Of a stretch of DNA of 30,328 bases, positions 18,242-27,800 are shown in pieces; within the stretch, counting starts at the first letter, position 1; each line of letters begins with the position of its first letter. The stretch comes from Stramenopiles sp. TOSAG23-3 (taxonomy: Eukaryota > Sar): the NCBI GenBank assembly GCA_900128585.1, contig LT642230.1, positions 1-30,328 of the forward strand. Reading direction: 5' to 3'. The notes under the pieces were generated by a model. That model had not been told where the DNA came from and searched no databases. It saw only the letters and a list, made by a program, of their open reading frames with translations. Position numbers and translations under genes: made by a program.

Positions 18242-18844
18242 TTAGATTGTTGCACCTAATGGTAGTTTGATTCCACCTGTCATCACCCCAGCGATAGCTC
18301 GTCCATCCCCAGATGTACTTTCGGTAACGTTGATCCAAGTCCCAGACACTAGATCGGCCCCGTTAGGGTTTAGTAGTTTAAAAAGGCGAGTTGCAAAGTT
18401 CACGTCAAACGGTGTTGTCTTCGGGTCATTGCTGCAAACTGCCCGTGGATCGCAGAATACGTGCAGGGAATGGAGGTCCTGGTTTAGTAGAATACGGTCT
18501 AGCATTGCGTCATGGGCTTCCTCGAATGCCCCATCTACGTTTCCGTAGACCGCACGGTCATACACGGTCAATAACCGTTTGCAGTGTGGGAATTTGACCG
18601 GTTTGACAAGCGTACCCCACGTTTCACTTGGGTCCGTTCTTCCCGCTGTGTTGTGAATATAAACGATATCACGGACCTTTTCGGCGTCAATGCTGCTAAT
18701 TTTTCCTATCGGCTCCGATAATGTTCGTACCGTATCATACGCTCCCAGAACTTTATAATTAGCGAGAATATTTTTTTCCAACAAACACTCGTTCAGTGCA
18801 CAGGTTGCCTTGGTCGCCCTTGCAATTAGCAGCACGTTTCTCAT
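18242..18844 (-). CDS. Orphan protein, function unknown
   Basis: This 200-aa protein starts at ATG 18842-18844 (MRNVLLIARATKATCALNEC). It has mixed alpha/beta composition, no signal peptide, no low complexity and no domain I recognise. Segments such as DIVYIHNTAGRTDPSETWGT and LHSLHVFCDPRAVC suggest a folded enzyme-like protein. The frame stays open, with coding-like GC, for another 25 codons upstream to a TTG at 18919. That stretch contains TATATA at 18878-18883, about 35 bp before the ATG. Either this is a core promoter with a very short leader, or the true start lies upstream through splicing. It is transcribed divergently from the proline-reductase gene. Confidence 0.65.
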   Translation of the reverse strand: MRNVLLIARATKATCALNECLLEKNILANYKVLGAYDTVRTLSEPIGKISSIDAEKVRDIVYIHNTAGRTDPSETWGTLVKPVKFPHCKRLLTVYDRAVYGNVDGAFEEAHDAMLDRILLNQDLHSLHVFCDPRAVCSNDPKTTPFDVNFATRLFKLLNPNGADLVSGTWINVTESTSGDGRAIAGVMTGGIKLPLGATI

Positions 18845-19080
18845 TTCACCACAGTACCCGACCGAATACCCGCCCACTATATACTCACTCGTCCCAGGTG
18901 ACAAAAAGTAAACGCACAAAATCTAATCGTGGACTGTAAACTCCATTTTTATAAAATTATCTATTTAAAAATCGTACGACACCATTCACGTACATGCATT
19001 GTCGCTAAATTTTAATAAATACAACTTTTGTATCTTTAAATGTTTCATCGATTCAAGAAACATTCTTCATTCAACTGAAC

Positions 19081-19160
19081 GAAAAAAGAAGAAGAAGATG
19101 ATGATAATAAATAATAATATTAATAAAAGAAGAAGAAAGAAGAAGAAGAAGAGAAAAAAA
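19081..19160. repeat. GAA/GAT/TAA purine-rich tract
   Basis: GAA units are mixed with GAT and TAA units and followed by a partly complementary ATC/ATT/CTT run to 19187. It lies about 240-315 bp upstream of the orphan gene's ATG and is pyrimidine-rich on that gene's sense strand. Confidence 0.8.
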
Positions 19161-19286
19161 AATCATCATTATTATTCTTCTTCTTCTCACATATTAATAT
19201 TATTAAATATATAATATACACACAGCAAGGAGGAACAATGAGGAAAATGAAAAAATATAATAATTTTAATTAATTTCTTATTATAT

Positions 19287-19695
19287 TCCTTCTTCTCTTT
19301 TATTTTTTTATTTTTTCTTTCTTCTTCTACTATTATATCTTCTTTTATTTTCTTTCTTCTTCTTACTCTTCTTCTTTTTTATTTTCTAAATATTTTATAT
19401 CTTCTTCTCTTTTCTCTTCTTCTTCTTTTTTTATTTTCTTTCTTCTTCTTTTTTTTATTTTCTTTCTTCTTTCTTCTTCTTCTTTCTTCTTCTATCTTCT
19501 TTTTTTTGTATTTTTTCTTTCTTCTTCTTCTCTTTTTTCTTCTTCTTCTTCTTCTCTTCTATCATCTTCTTATTTTTAAATTTTCTTTCTTCTTCTTCCT
19601 TCTCTTCTTCTTTTTTTATTTTCTCTATCTTCTTCTTTTGTTTTCTTTCTTTCTTTCTTCTTCTTCTTCTTCTTTTGTTTTCTTTCCTCTTCTAA
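19287..19695. repeat. About 400-bp CTT/TTTATT-rich tract upstream of the reductase
   Basis: CTT, CTTT and TTTTATTTTC units repeat irregularly on the plus strand, 165-573 bp upstream of the reductase ATG. The long open frame through it is a repeat translation (Phe/Leu/Ser only), not protein. Confidence 0.9.
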
Positions 19696-19859
19696 GACAT
19701 CATTTTATACAGAAGAAGAGTTCAAATCAAACCGAATCAAGTTCAAAACGAACGAGAGTCATTGTCCGACCCGGTGTAAAAAAACTATTTGCAACCTCAA
19801 CGACAACAAACGAGGAACATTTGCGCTACTTTCTTCTTTTCACGCTTATTGTTTATAAC

Positions 19860-20687
19860 ATGTCAGAACCGTGGCCGATTATTGGCGTCGTAGGGTGTGG
19901 GACGATTGCAGCGGCAGTTGTGGAAGGGCTGTGCAAGTTGGAGTCTCCCCCCGCACGCATCATATTGTGCCCACGGAGTGCTGCAAAAACCAGTATGCTA
20001 GCATCCACATATGGTAACATTTGCTCCGTTGCAGAATCTAATCAAGCTGTAGTTGACGCGAGCGAGGTGGTGCTGGTTGGACTGCGAACACAAGTCGTGG
20101 AACAGGTGCTTGCAGGCCTGCAGTTCACGAACCAAGCGCAACAAATTGTCACGATGACGTCATGCATCGACGTGGACAAAATGGCGGAAATGGTCAAACT
20201 TCCCGTTGCGAACGTAGCAAAGGCCGTGCCACTCCCGGCAGTCGCCACGCACCGGGGCATAACGGTAACGACGGGGCAGCCTGCCATTAACGAAAGGATA
20301 TTCTCACAACTTGGAGGGTGCCAGCCTGTGAAGAACGAGTATGAAATGCAATCCATACAGGTAATGACTTGCATGATGGGCCCGGTGTACAAATTTTTGG
20401 AAACTGCCTCTGGGTTTATGATCAGCCGGGGAGTCCCGAGCCAAGTCGCATCCCAATACACGGCCAGGTGCATGCAAACGATCATGGCCGACGCACTCGA
20501 CAGGTGCCCCAAGGGCCGCGAGGGGTTCACCGAATTGGTGAAAGAGCAGACCCCAGGAGGTTTAAATGAAACAAACATATCCGATTTGGCCGATGCTGGA
20601 GTGTTTGAAGCGTACGAACGGTCGCTGCAAAAGACCGTCGACATCCTGTCGGGCAGTGTGTCACTAAAGAAAGACGACGAAGAGTAA
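19860..20687 (+). CDS. proC: Pyrroline-5-carboxylate reductase, divergent bacterial-type variant
   Basis: This 275-aa NAD(P)-dependent reductase is expected to convert 1-pyrroline-5-carboxylate to proline, or act on a related imine. The N-terminal Rossmann fold shows IIGVVGCGTIAAAVVEGL at 7-24, then LCPRS near 36-40, and VVDASEVVLVGLRTQVVEQVL near 64-84. The central KAVPLPAVATHRG (121-133) and C-terminal TPGGLNET (231-238) mark the variant ProC-like group I associate with proteobacteria. Canonical eukaryotic P5CR has a SPGGTT-type C-terminal motif. Length matches the family. The only in-frame ATG is 19860-19862, and no transit peptide is obvious after it, so a cytosolic location is likely. 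It ends 199 bp from the convergent MER3 gene, and an AATAAA lies just after the stop (20694). Confidence 0.85.
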   Translation: MSEPWPIIGVVGCGTIAAAVVEGLCKLESPPARIILCPRSAAKTSMLASTYGNICSVAESNQAVVDASEVVLVGLRTQVVEQVLAGLQFTNQAQQIVTMTSCIDVDKMAEMVKLPVANVAKAVPLPAVATHRGITVTTGQPAINERIFSQLGGCQPVKNEYEMQSIQVMTCMMGPVYKFLETASGFMISRGVPSQVASQYTARCMQTIMADALDRCPKGREGFTELVKEQTPGGLNETNISDLADAGVFEAYERSLQKTVDILSGSVSLKKDDEE

Positions 20688-20886
20688 GCTAAAATAAAAT
20701 AATGTTTGCATTTTTGTTTTCAGTGTACTTCGTATGTTTTAGGCGTTATTAAAAAAGTATTAAGACTCCTGAAAAACAAAAGTAAACACCGCCAGAGTTG
20801 ACTGCACGGGGGGTTATAAAGAATGCAAAGCGTGCGTGCTATTTACAGTGAGAAAAAAAGTGCAGCACCTGATGATTTTAAACCAA

Positions 20887-23800
20887 TCAGCCAAAAGCAG
20901 TATCGAAGTTTATGCGGCGGGCGCTTTGCTGAATGTGGCCTGGACCGCTTTGAGGCGCATAGTTCGCTTCGTTTTGGTACATAACTTTCGGTGGCGCAGG
21001 ATGTTCAAAGACTGGCGTGCCGTAGTAATCGCCGGACATTTCGCGTCTTCGCTCGTTTGCTACACCGCTGCGTCGATGCCCCGGGAACGTTTTGGATGTG
21101 GACTGTGCGTTTGCACTATTATATCGGACCGGTTTGGGCGCGCTAGCGCTGGGAGGCGTAATTCGCGAATGGCCGGCGGCCGGAGGTCTGCGTTGGACGC
21201 TCATCGCTTGTTTGGTGAAGGTAGTTGGGCATTTTGCGTTGGACGTTACCATCAACTGTACATTAGGAAGTACACGTTTCATTGCCTGCCGCTCTCTTCG
21301 CTCTACTCGCGACAAGTCCAACGAGACCAAAGCTGCGTCAAACACACTATCACCGCCAAACATGTCCTCCTCGTCCGGGAGTTGCACACCGTTTCGTGCT
21401 GCAGCATCAGCGGTATTTTGACTCTTACTAGGCGTTGTTTGGTTTGCACTTTTCGTTTTCTTTTTCGAGCCTGCCGCCATTGAACCTTTTGACTTTCGCT
21501 TCTTTTTGACCATGGTTTTGCCATTTTCTGGGGAAAGAAGAATCTTGTGCCCTGTAAACTTGACTTTGAATTGTGCGTGTCGATCTTCGCCAATGAACTT
21601 TTTATGAACCAAGCTGATGGCGACCGTTCCCGCCCTGTGGACGTTCTTGTCGGAAACAATGTCTTCCAGTCCGATACCGACGGTAAATTCCGAGACGCCA
21701 CTCTTTTCAATTTTGCGCTCGAATAAGAGGCCTTTGGTGGGGTGTGAGGAGACCACAAACAGCTTCAAGGTCCCGGGTGTAACATTTTCTACGTCCACAG
21801 AAACGTTCAAGCGTGCCTTGGTAGGGTGCAAGGGTAGGGGTTGGGCAATGGTAAAAGTTCTCACTGAGATCATCTTACGTGCTTCCTCCTGGACAGCGTT
21901 GACCAAGTTCGGACCAACCTTACCGCCTATGTTTCCTACTATGGTGTCCACGTCTGCCGCCAGAACCGTCCGGAATGTTCCGTACCCTGCCTGATCAAAC
22001 TTCAAAGCCGTTTTGTGGCCCACACGGTCGACTTGGGTCAGAAGGTGAAAGTGCTGTTTTGGGTAGTCTCGATAGTCCCCCCAAAGGGAGGTCTTCAGCA
22101 TTTTCTTTACAACGATGGCGTTTGCGTACAACGGGCTGCGGATGGATTTGTGCCTGAAGTAGTCTATCATTGCTTCTACAATTCGTTGCGATTGCTTTAC
22201 TAGTTTTTGCCTGTCTTCCATAAGTCGCCGTGTCCTCACGTCGCCGGTCTTTAAGTCGATGTGTCCGAACACAGTTTCGAATAAAAGAAACAATTTCAAT
22301 TGCGTCGTCTTCACGCGGTCGGATTTTCGTTTTGCTTTGTACCTCGCGCTCTCTTGGTATATCTTGTTCAGAATTTTCTTCTCCCCTTGTCGTATCGCGA
22401 GGCTGGAAAACTCGTCACATGCTGCAATCGACATCAGAATGTCACGTACCGACGCAAGTCCCGTTTTGGCAAGCTTCCCAATTTTGCCTGCGGTATCGAT
22501 GCGGAGGTACCGTTTCGAAGCAACAACAGCCAAATGCGTTGGGACAAAACTCATCCCGTCCGATAAAAACGTTAGCATCGACATGCTTTCCAAAGCCTTC
22601 AACGTTTTCAACGCTTTTTTGCGCAGCTCGTTTTCAAAATGTGCGTTTTCGTTTTTTGGGCCGGTGTCGCTCGGCCGAAACGGCAATACACTGTAATACT
22701 CCGGGCGTTGCTTTGCACGTATACTAAAATACGTGTTTTGCAGCCAAGTAACAGTCGAACCAATATCGGTAATGTTCGCAAGGACCGTCTCTGTATTGAC
22801 GGCCTCTTCCAGCGCGAACTGCATTTGACTTTCCACGACACCCGCACCATCTTCTATGTCGCAAAACTCATCGTATCCACTGTCCCCGCAAAGTATGACG
22901 GCAACACCCTCCGTGTCAAACCCAGGCCGCCCCGCGCGCCCCAACATTTGCAGCAATGTGTTGCGCTGGTAGAACTCAAACCCGTTGGTACTACGGTATA
23001 CCTTTGCATTTAAAATTACGACAAGATGGGCGGGCAGATTCACGCCAATGGCCAATGTTGTGGTTGCTGTCAAGGCCCCGATGATTCCATCTAGAAACGC
23101 ATTCTCTATTCTTCGACGGTCGCCAATGCACAGACCAGCGTTGTGAAACGCCACGCCCTTTAGCACAACACGCTTTAAGTCTCTGTCTTGAAGTCCCGTA
23201 GCAAGCTCGTGTAGCGCTCGCTGGTGCTCGCCTCCTGTAATGAAGTACGACCCGCTCTCCTGCTCTAACTTTTTTGCCGCCAGCACGGTCGTGGCCCGCG
23301 TCCCGCAAAATACGAGGCAGGGCCGATTTTGATAGTTCCCTTGAATGGTGCTGAAAAGGTAGTTATTCAGAAGCTGCCTGTCGAAGAGATACTCGTTGTA
23401 CTTTGGGCTTTCTTTCCACTCTCGTATCTGATTGAACCTTATCTGTAACGGGACAGGCCGGTACGCATTTCCGAATACGAACACGTGGCCCGCTGGGCAA
23501 TTTAACCAATTTCCAACGTCATCGATGTTCGGGAAGGTTGCGGAGAGCCCGATGATTCGCAAATTGTGAACTGGGTAGGCATGAAGTTGCCGTTTTAACA
23601 TAGACAGGCGGGCAATCACACTTTCGAGCGTGGCACCTCTGTTCTCAGACAACAAGTGGATTTCATCAACTAAAAGAAGCCCTATGGAGTTGATTAAATT
23701 TGCATTGTTGCGTTGACGTTTTTCCGGAGAGAGGTACTTCCTTGTCATACTGTCAAGTTTCTCCGGAGTACTGCAAATGATATCAGCTTTGCCCGCCATA

Positions 23801-24213
23801 CTTAGGTAGTTTTCGCCCTCGGTATCCGTACTGTCGCTAGACAGCTCCGTCACGGTGTACCCCAAAACTTTGAATGCTGCTTTCCACTGCGCGGCACGCT
23901 CTTGCACCAGTGATTTTGAAGGCCCAAGGTACACAATCTTAGGTTTAACCTTTTGTGTTTCTCGGCTCGGCGACATGAGCAGTTTCACGATGGCAAGTTC
24001 GAAGCAAACGGTTTTTCCAGAACCGGTAGGAGAGCTTACGATCGAATTTTCATCCGAGGACAATAACGTGTCAGCAACTATAGACTGCATTTCGTTGAAT
24101 GTCCCGTACGGAAAAACTTGCCGAAACCGTTTGTAGTTTGCCCCGAAGGCTTTGGAAAGAACTACATCAACCGGCCGTTTCTGAGTCGAAACCTCATCAT
24201 GCCGTCTGATCAT
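20887..24213 (-). CDS. HFM1: HFM1/MER3 meiotic DNA helicase
   Basis: This 1108-aa Ski2-like superfamily-2 helicase matches HFM1/MER3, which promotes meiotic crossover formation in the nucleus. Motif I SPTGSGKT is at 61-68, motif II DEIH at 183-186, motif III SAT at 224-226 and motif VI QMLGRAGRPGFD at 422-433. Further support comes from TTTLAIGVNLPAHLVVI near 384-400 and the FNEMQS Q-motif-like start near 39-44. A winged-helix region follows, then a Sec63-type domain with helix-hairpin-helix about 590-790 (LTQVDRVGHKTALKFDQAGYG) and a beta-sandwich domain to about 880. The last 220 residues are Lys- then Ser/Pro-rich and disordered. All core motifs look intact. The start is ATG 24211-24213. 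It implies a meiotic cycle; other Ski2-like helicases are less likely given the wording. Confidence 0.92.
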   Translation of the reverse strand: MIRRHDEVSTQKRPVDVVLSKAFGANYKRFRQVFPYGTFNEMQSIVADTLLSSDENSIVSSPTGSGKTVCFELAIVKLLMSPSRETQKVKPKIVYLGPSKSLVQERAAQWKAAFKVLGYTVTELSSDSTDTEGENYLSMAGKADIICSTPEKLDSMTRKYLSPEKRQRNNANLINSIGLLLVDEIHLLSENRGATLESVIARLSMLKRQLHAYPVHNLRIIGLSATFPNIDDVGNWLNCPAGHVFVFGNAYRPVPLQIRFNQIREWKESPKYNEYLFDRQLLNNYLFSTIQGNYQNRPCLVFCGTRATTVLAAKKLEQESGSYFITGGEHQRALHELATGLQDRDLKRVVLKGVAFHNAGLCIGDRRRIENAFLDGIIGALTATTTLAIGVNLPAHLVVILNAKVYRSTNGFEFYQRNTLLQMLGRAGRPGFDTEGVAVILCGDSGYDEFCDIEDGAGVVESQMQFALEEAVNTETVLANITDIGSTVTWLQNTYFSIRAKQRPEYYSVLPFRPSDTGPKNENAHFENELRKKALKTLKALESMSMLTFLSDGMSFVPTHLAVVASKRYLRIDTAGKIGKLAKTGLASVRDILMSIAACDEFSSLAIRQGEKKILNKIYQESARYKAKRKSDRVKTTQLKLFLLFETVFGHIDLKTGDVRTRRLMEDRQKLVKQSQRIVEAMIDYFRHKSIRSPLYANAIVVKKMLKTSLWGDYRDYPKQHFHLLTQVDRVGHKTALKFDQAGYGTFRTVLAADVDTIVGNIGGKVGPNLVNAVQEEARKMISVRTFTIAQPLPLHPTKARLNVSVDVENVTPGTLKLFVVSSHPTKGLLFERKIEKSGVSEFTVGIGLEDIVSDKNVHRAGTVAISLVHKKFIGEDRHAQFKVKFTGHKILLSPENGKTMVKKKRKSKGSMAAGSKKKTKSANQTTPSKSQNTADAAARNGVQLPDEEDMFGGDSVFDAALVSLDLSRVERRERQAMKRVLPNVQLMVTSNAKCPTTFTKQAMSVQRRPPAAGHSRITPPSASAPKPVRYNSANAQSTSKTFPGHRRSGVANERRREMSGDYYGTPVFEHPAPPKVMYQNEANYAPQSGPGHIQQSARRINFDTAFG

Positions 24214-24816
24214 CCTGTTCGTTGTTTTACAAAAGCGATAGTTTGCAAATAAATATCAAATGGAAGTTTTGAACTGCTTTCGTTGACTAATGCGTATAAA
24301 GTAACTTTCTTTCTTTCAATATTTCATTCATTCATTTTTTTCTTTTTACAATTATCTTGTAAAGAAAGTTTTACCCGAATTGGCATACATATAGTTCTTC
24401 TATAAATATACCGACGGTCTAACTAAAAAACAAAAAAAAAAAAAGAAGAAAAGAAAAAGAAATGTCTTCCTCGTTTCAATGCTGTGTAATGTATAATAGA
24501 ACATTTTTTATGAAGAAATCAATGAAGGAATAATTGATGATGATATCATGATATCATCATCATCATCAAAAAAAAAATTAAAGAAAAAAAGTTCATCTTA
24601 ATGCTATGTATATGCAATCTGTATTTCTGTAAGCATTTTCAAAAATCTAGAATTTAGTATTATTCGCTTCACGCTTCATCATTTATCATCATCGGGTGAA
24701 AATTTCCTATATATATTCAATCAAGAATACAAATTGTTTATAATTATAATTTGCTACTTACTTTTTATATAATAATAATACTAATAATATATATTGTTGA
24801 TCAATTAATCTTTCTC
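24214..24816. other. MER3 5' flank with palindrome, motif copies and A/G tract
   Basis: This 603-bp AT-rich spacer lies between the MER3 5' end and the polycystin gene's 3' end. It contains a poly-A/GAA tract (24432-24462), CT-rich on the MER3 sense strand. There are two ATGCTGTGT/ATGCTATGT-type motif copies (24479-24497, 24600-24618), 121 bp apart, and between them a perfect 28-bp palindrome (24535-24562). TAA repeats lie near 24770-24790. No gene is visible. Confidence 0.6.
24535..24562. repeat. Perfect 28-bp palindrome (TGATGATGATATCA core)
   Basis: The sequence equals its own reverse complement over 28 bp and is built from TGA/ATC units around two ATATCAT boxes. Additional ATC units extend the right side. 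It lies about 320-350 bp upstream of the MER3 ATG, between two copies of the dispersed ATGCTGTGT-type motif. It could be a dimeric-factor site, a cruciform or simply an ATC-repeat by-product. Confidence 0.8.
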
Positions 24817-27800
24817 CTAGGATTCGATGGCGTTCACTATTTTTTGCAGCATGGCGCTCATTTCTTTCTGTCGATCTTCCATACTTGACAACCTTTTGTT
24901 GTCAATGCTGTTTTGGCTCTCATCTACTGAAGCGGAGCGAGAGAGATTCTCTTGAAAATCTTTTGCGAGAGCGTTCAGTGCCCACTTCTTGCTGTCTTCG
25001 TCCATGACCCCAACCAAGTATTCGTCAAGAACAATATCAAATTCAACGATCGCCACCTCCTCGTTCTCCTCGTAAACAACACCGACGACACCGATGAATA
25101 TATTCATCATGATCAGTGATACAAACAATATTAGCAGGAGGATTGTCACATACGTTAACGCTTCTGCGGAATCCATCATTTCGTCTATTCCAATGCCAAA
25201 GTCTCCAAACGAGGCGAACAAAACGTTGAAAAGACTTGCTGAAAAGTTTCTGTACTCAACTATTTCATTGGCGAACAAGAAATGGATCCCTACAGCAAAG
25301 GAAATTATCATGATCAAAAGCGTGACGTAAAAGGGACGAATGTCGCGATGGAACAGTACTCGCAAAATTGCCATCACTCGCGCACCAACCCCGTAAGGAA
25401 TTTCTTGCATGATGCGAAGAAGATGAATGCACACCAAAATAAACACTATGGCGACAATGTCTTGTGCCTGCGTTGTGAACCATCCCAAACGGTCTAACGC
25501 TAAGAATTCGTCCGAATTACCGTCAAGAATTTGGATCACTCGACCACGAGCCTCCTTTCCGTACACTTCGATTCGGTAGTACTCGATGTATACGTAGCCT
25601 AGGTACAACCATACTAGTACCCATTCGTAAAGGTTCCACCCACTGCGAAAATAAGGGTTTCTTGTCAGTGCAGAGTACCACATCGTAAATGGGCTGCCAT
25701 GATAACGATGGGTCTTGCCAAGCACGCTTTCGTCGTTTTTATTAACTTTCGTTAACTGCCAAACCAGATGGAGTCCTAAAAATGGGAAATAGTGGGAGAG
25801 CACAAAGAGTTCAGTTTGAATCCCAGCCCACATATCATTGCACCGTCTTCGCCCCCCATGGGTGGCGTTTGTACTTTCACGGAATGGACCCACACCTGCA
25901 TTTCCATACGTGTTAGACATCTTAAAAGCTGCTATACCTTTCACCCGATGTCGCAATTTGGCAAAATTCTTTTCTGTATCATTTGCATGGGCAACGGCAC
26001 GGGATTTGCAGCAGCGTACTGGTCGCCAAGAGTACTTCGGCTGACCTGGCTTATCGCTTTTACCAACTTTGAAACCTTTCGACTTCAGGGTCGCGTAGTT
26101 TGCTCGTTTGCTCAGCGTGTCGCCATAAATAGCAGCCGCGTCTCCGAATTCGACTTGCTTCGCAATCGACAGTAGGTTCCCCCAAGATATTTCATCGATT
26201 TCATACATTAATCTCAACATGAAAATCGCAAGCAAAATAATCGCAGCTAAAGCGTACCCCATGAGATCGTCCGGCGCTGTCCACTCCAAGATGATCGTAT
26301 CGACGTTAGAGTGTGCCCCCCCGCCTACCCAAAATTCGACCATAAGTCTTAACGAGACGACTCTGTCGATATTTGGGTTAAAAATGTTGAAGTCGATGAG
26401 AATCAGCCTCGTCCCATTCTTCACGCTAATGAATTCGTCTGCTTGAAGCTCTTTGAGCATTTCTATACCCCTGGTGGCATTGTTGCCCGGTAGGTACACG
26501 TGGTAGCCACCCTTGCGGTATTTGTAGTTCCAGTATCGGTCGCCACTTACCTTGTATTCAACCATTTCGTTGTTGTCATAATGGTATATGTACTTGTTGC
26601 CGGGGCCAAAAGGTTCTGTTTGGATGTCATTTTGGCCGTCCACGAAGTCTTTCAGGCAGCCCACTGACGGCAAAGCACGTTCCGGGACCCCAATGCTATT
26701 TTTGCATTTCCCCGGTTTTGCTCTAACCTGCCTGATACGGATCGAACCGACGATGGAAGATACATCATCAATTTTTTCAGTGTCAGGGTACAACCCGCCC
26801 GCCAACGGTCCATTGGCCCATTGCCAGAACTCTTCGACGGTTGCTATATCAAAAAACGTTTTCCGGACGTGGGCATCGCTCTGATCAAACTCTTCATCAA
26901 TGAATTTGTCCGTAATGTGGTTGTCAAACCGAAGTTGCTGGGAGTCGAAGCCGGTCGTCGTTAAAGCGCCAACTATTACCATCAAAACTATAGTGATGAT
27001 CTCCAGCGGCAATTTTCGGAACGTAAACAAACGTTGGAGGGCTTTTCTGGACATGTAGGACTGCGCAGCAGGGGCTGCTCGCATGTCTTCCCTGGCTTTT
27101 ACCCAGCGGGCGCTATCCTGTTCTGATAGAGTTATGTTCGCGCCAGCACAATTTGCAAGTTCGTACGGGCTGATGTTCCAACTCTCAACACCATTAACCT
27201 CAACCTTGGGAAATGCGTTCGATACTGGATTGCACCCTCCCCTTGATAGTGGCCCCACCGCTTCGGGGCTACCATGAATGACTGCGTAGGCCAGAGGAGA
27301 CACATATTTTGGGTAGTGCCCATCCTTCGGCCGGCCATCTACATCTACAGGATCGTGGGCTAAAATTTCATGCAACCATTTGAGTTTTGGGTCGTCCGAA
27401 GAAGGTTGACCGACAAACTGCGACAAGATGTTCCGCAGTGGCGTGTCAAGGACGTTGAATTTTGCAAAATCGGGGTCGCGTTCGCAAGCACGCCCATAAA
27501 CCTTTACCATCTTTTCCATCCCGTACTTTGTGTCCCCAACGTCGCATTTTAATCTCTCTACGCCCTCGTATACCGCGCAGTGTACTACGAACCAAAATTT
27601 CCACTTATTCAAATCTTCCGTGTTCACCAGCCCAGAACCTTTAAAGAGGTGTGGGTGGGTGCAAGGGAGCCCTGTCCCCCATTTTTCTGGCTTGGTTTCC
27701 GACCCTTTAAAAATTTGAACGAAACACGTGCACGCTTTCTGAAACACGTCTTCGTTTACTACAAAGTATGTGGACAAGTCCAAACCAGAGGGAAGCTCAT

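Larger units (their letters stand above)
18845..19859. other. Divergent promoter region with GA and CT tracts
   Basis: This 1.0-kb region separates the orphan gene (-) and the reductase gene (+). A purine-rich tract lies on the orphan gene's side and a 400-bp pyrimidine-rich tract on the reductase's side, so each gene has CT on its own sense strand. TATACACACAGCAAGG at 19215-19230 resembles the motif found upstream of the Myb and MER3 genes, here on the plus strand, the sense of the reductase. The last 150 bp before the reductase ATG are of balanced composition and stay in frame with it, but contain no ATG. Confidence 0.6.

Noticed and set aside
19506-19859. N-terminal extension of the reductase frame
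   Set aside because: It has no ATG and most of it translates the CTT tract; the Rossmann fold begins right after ATG 19860.
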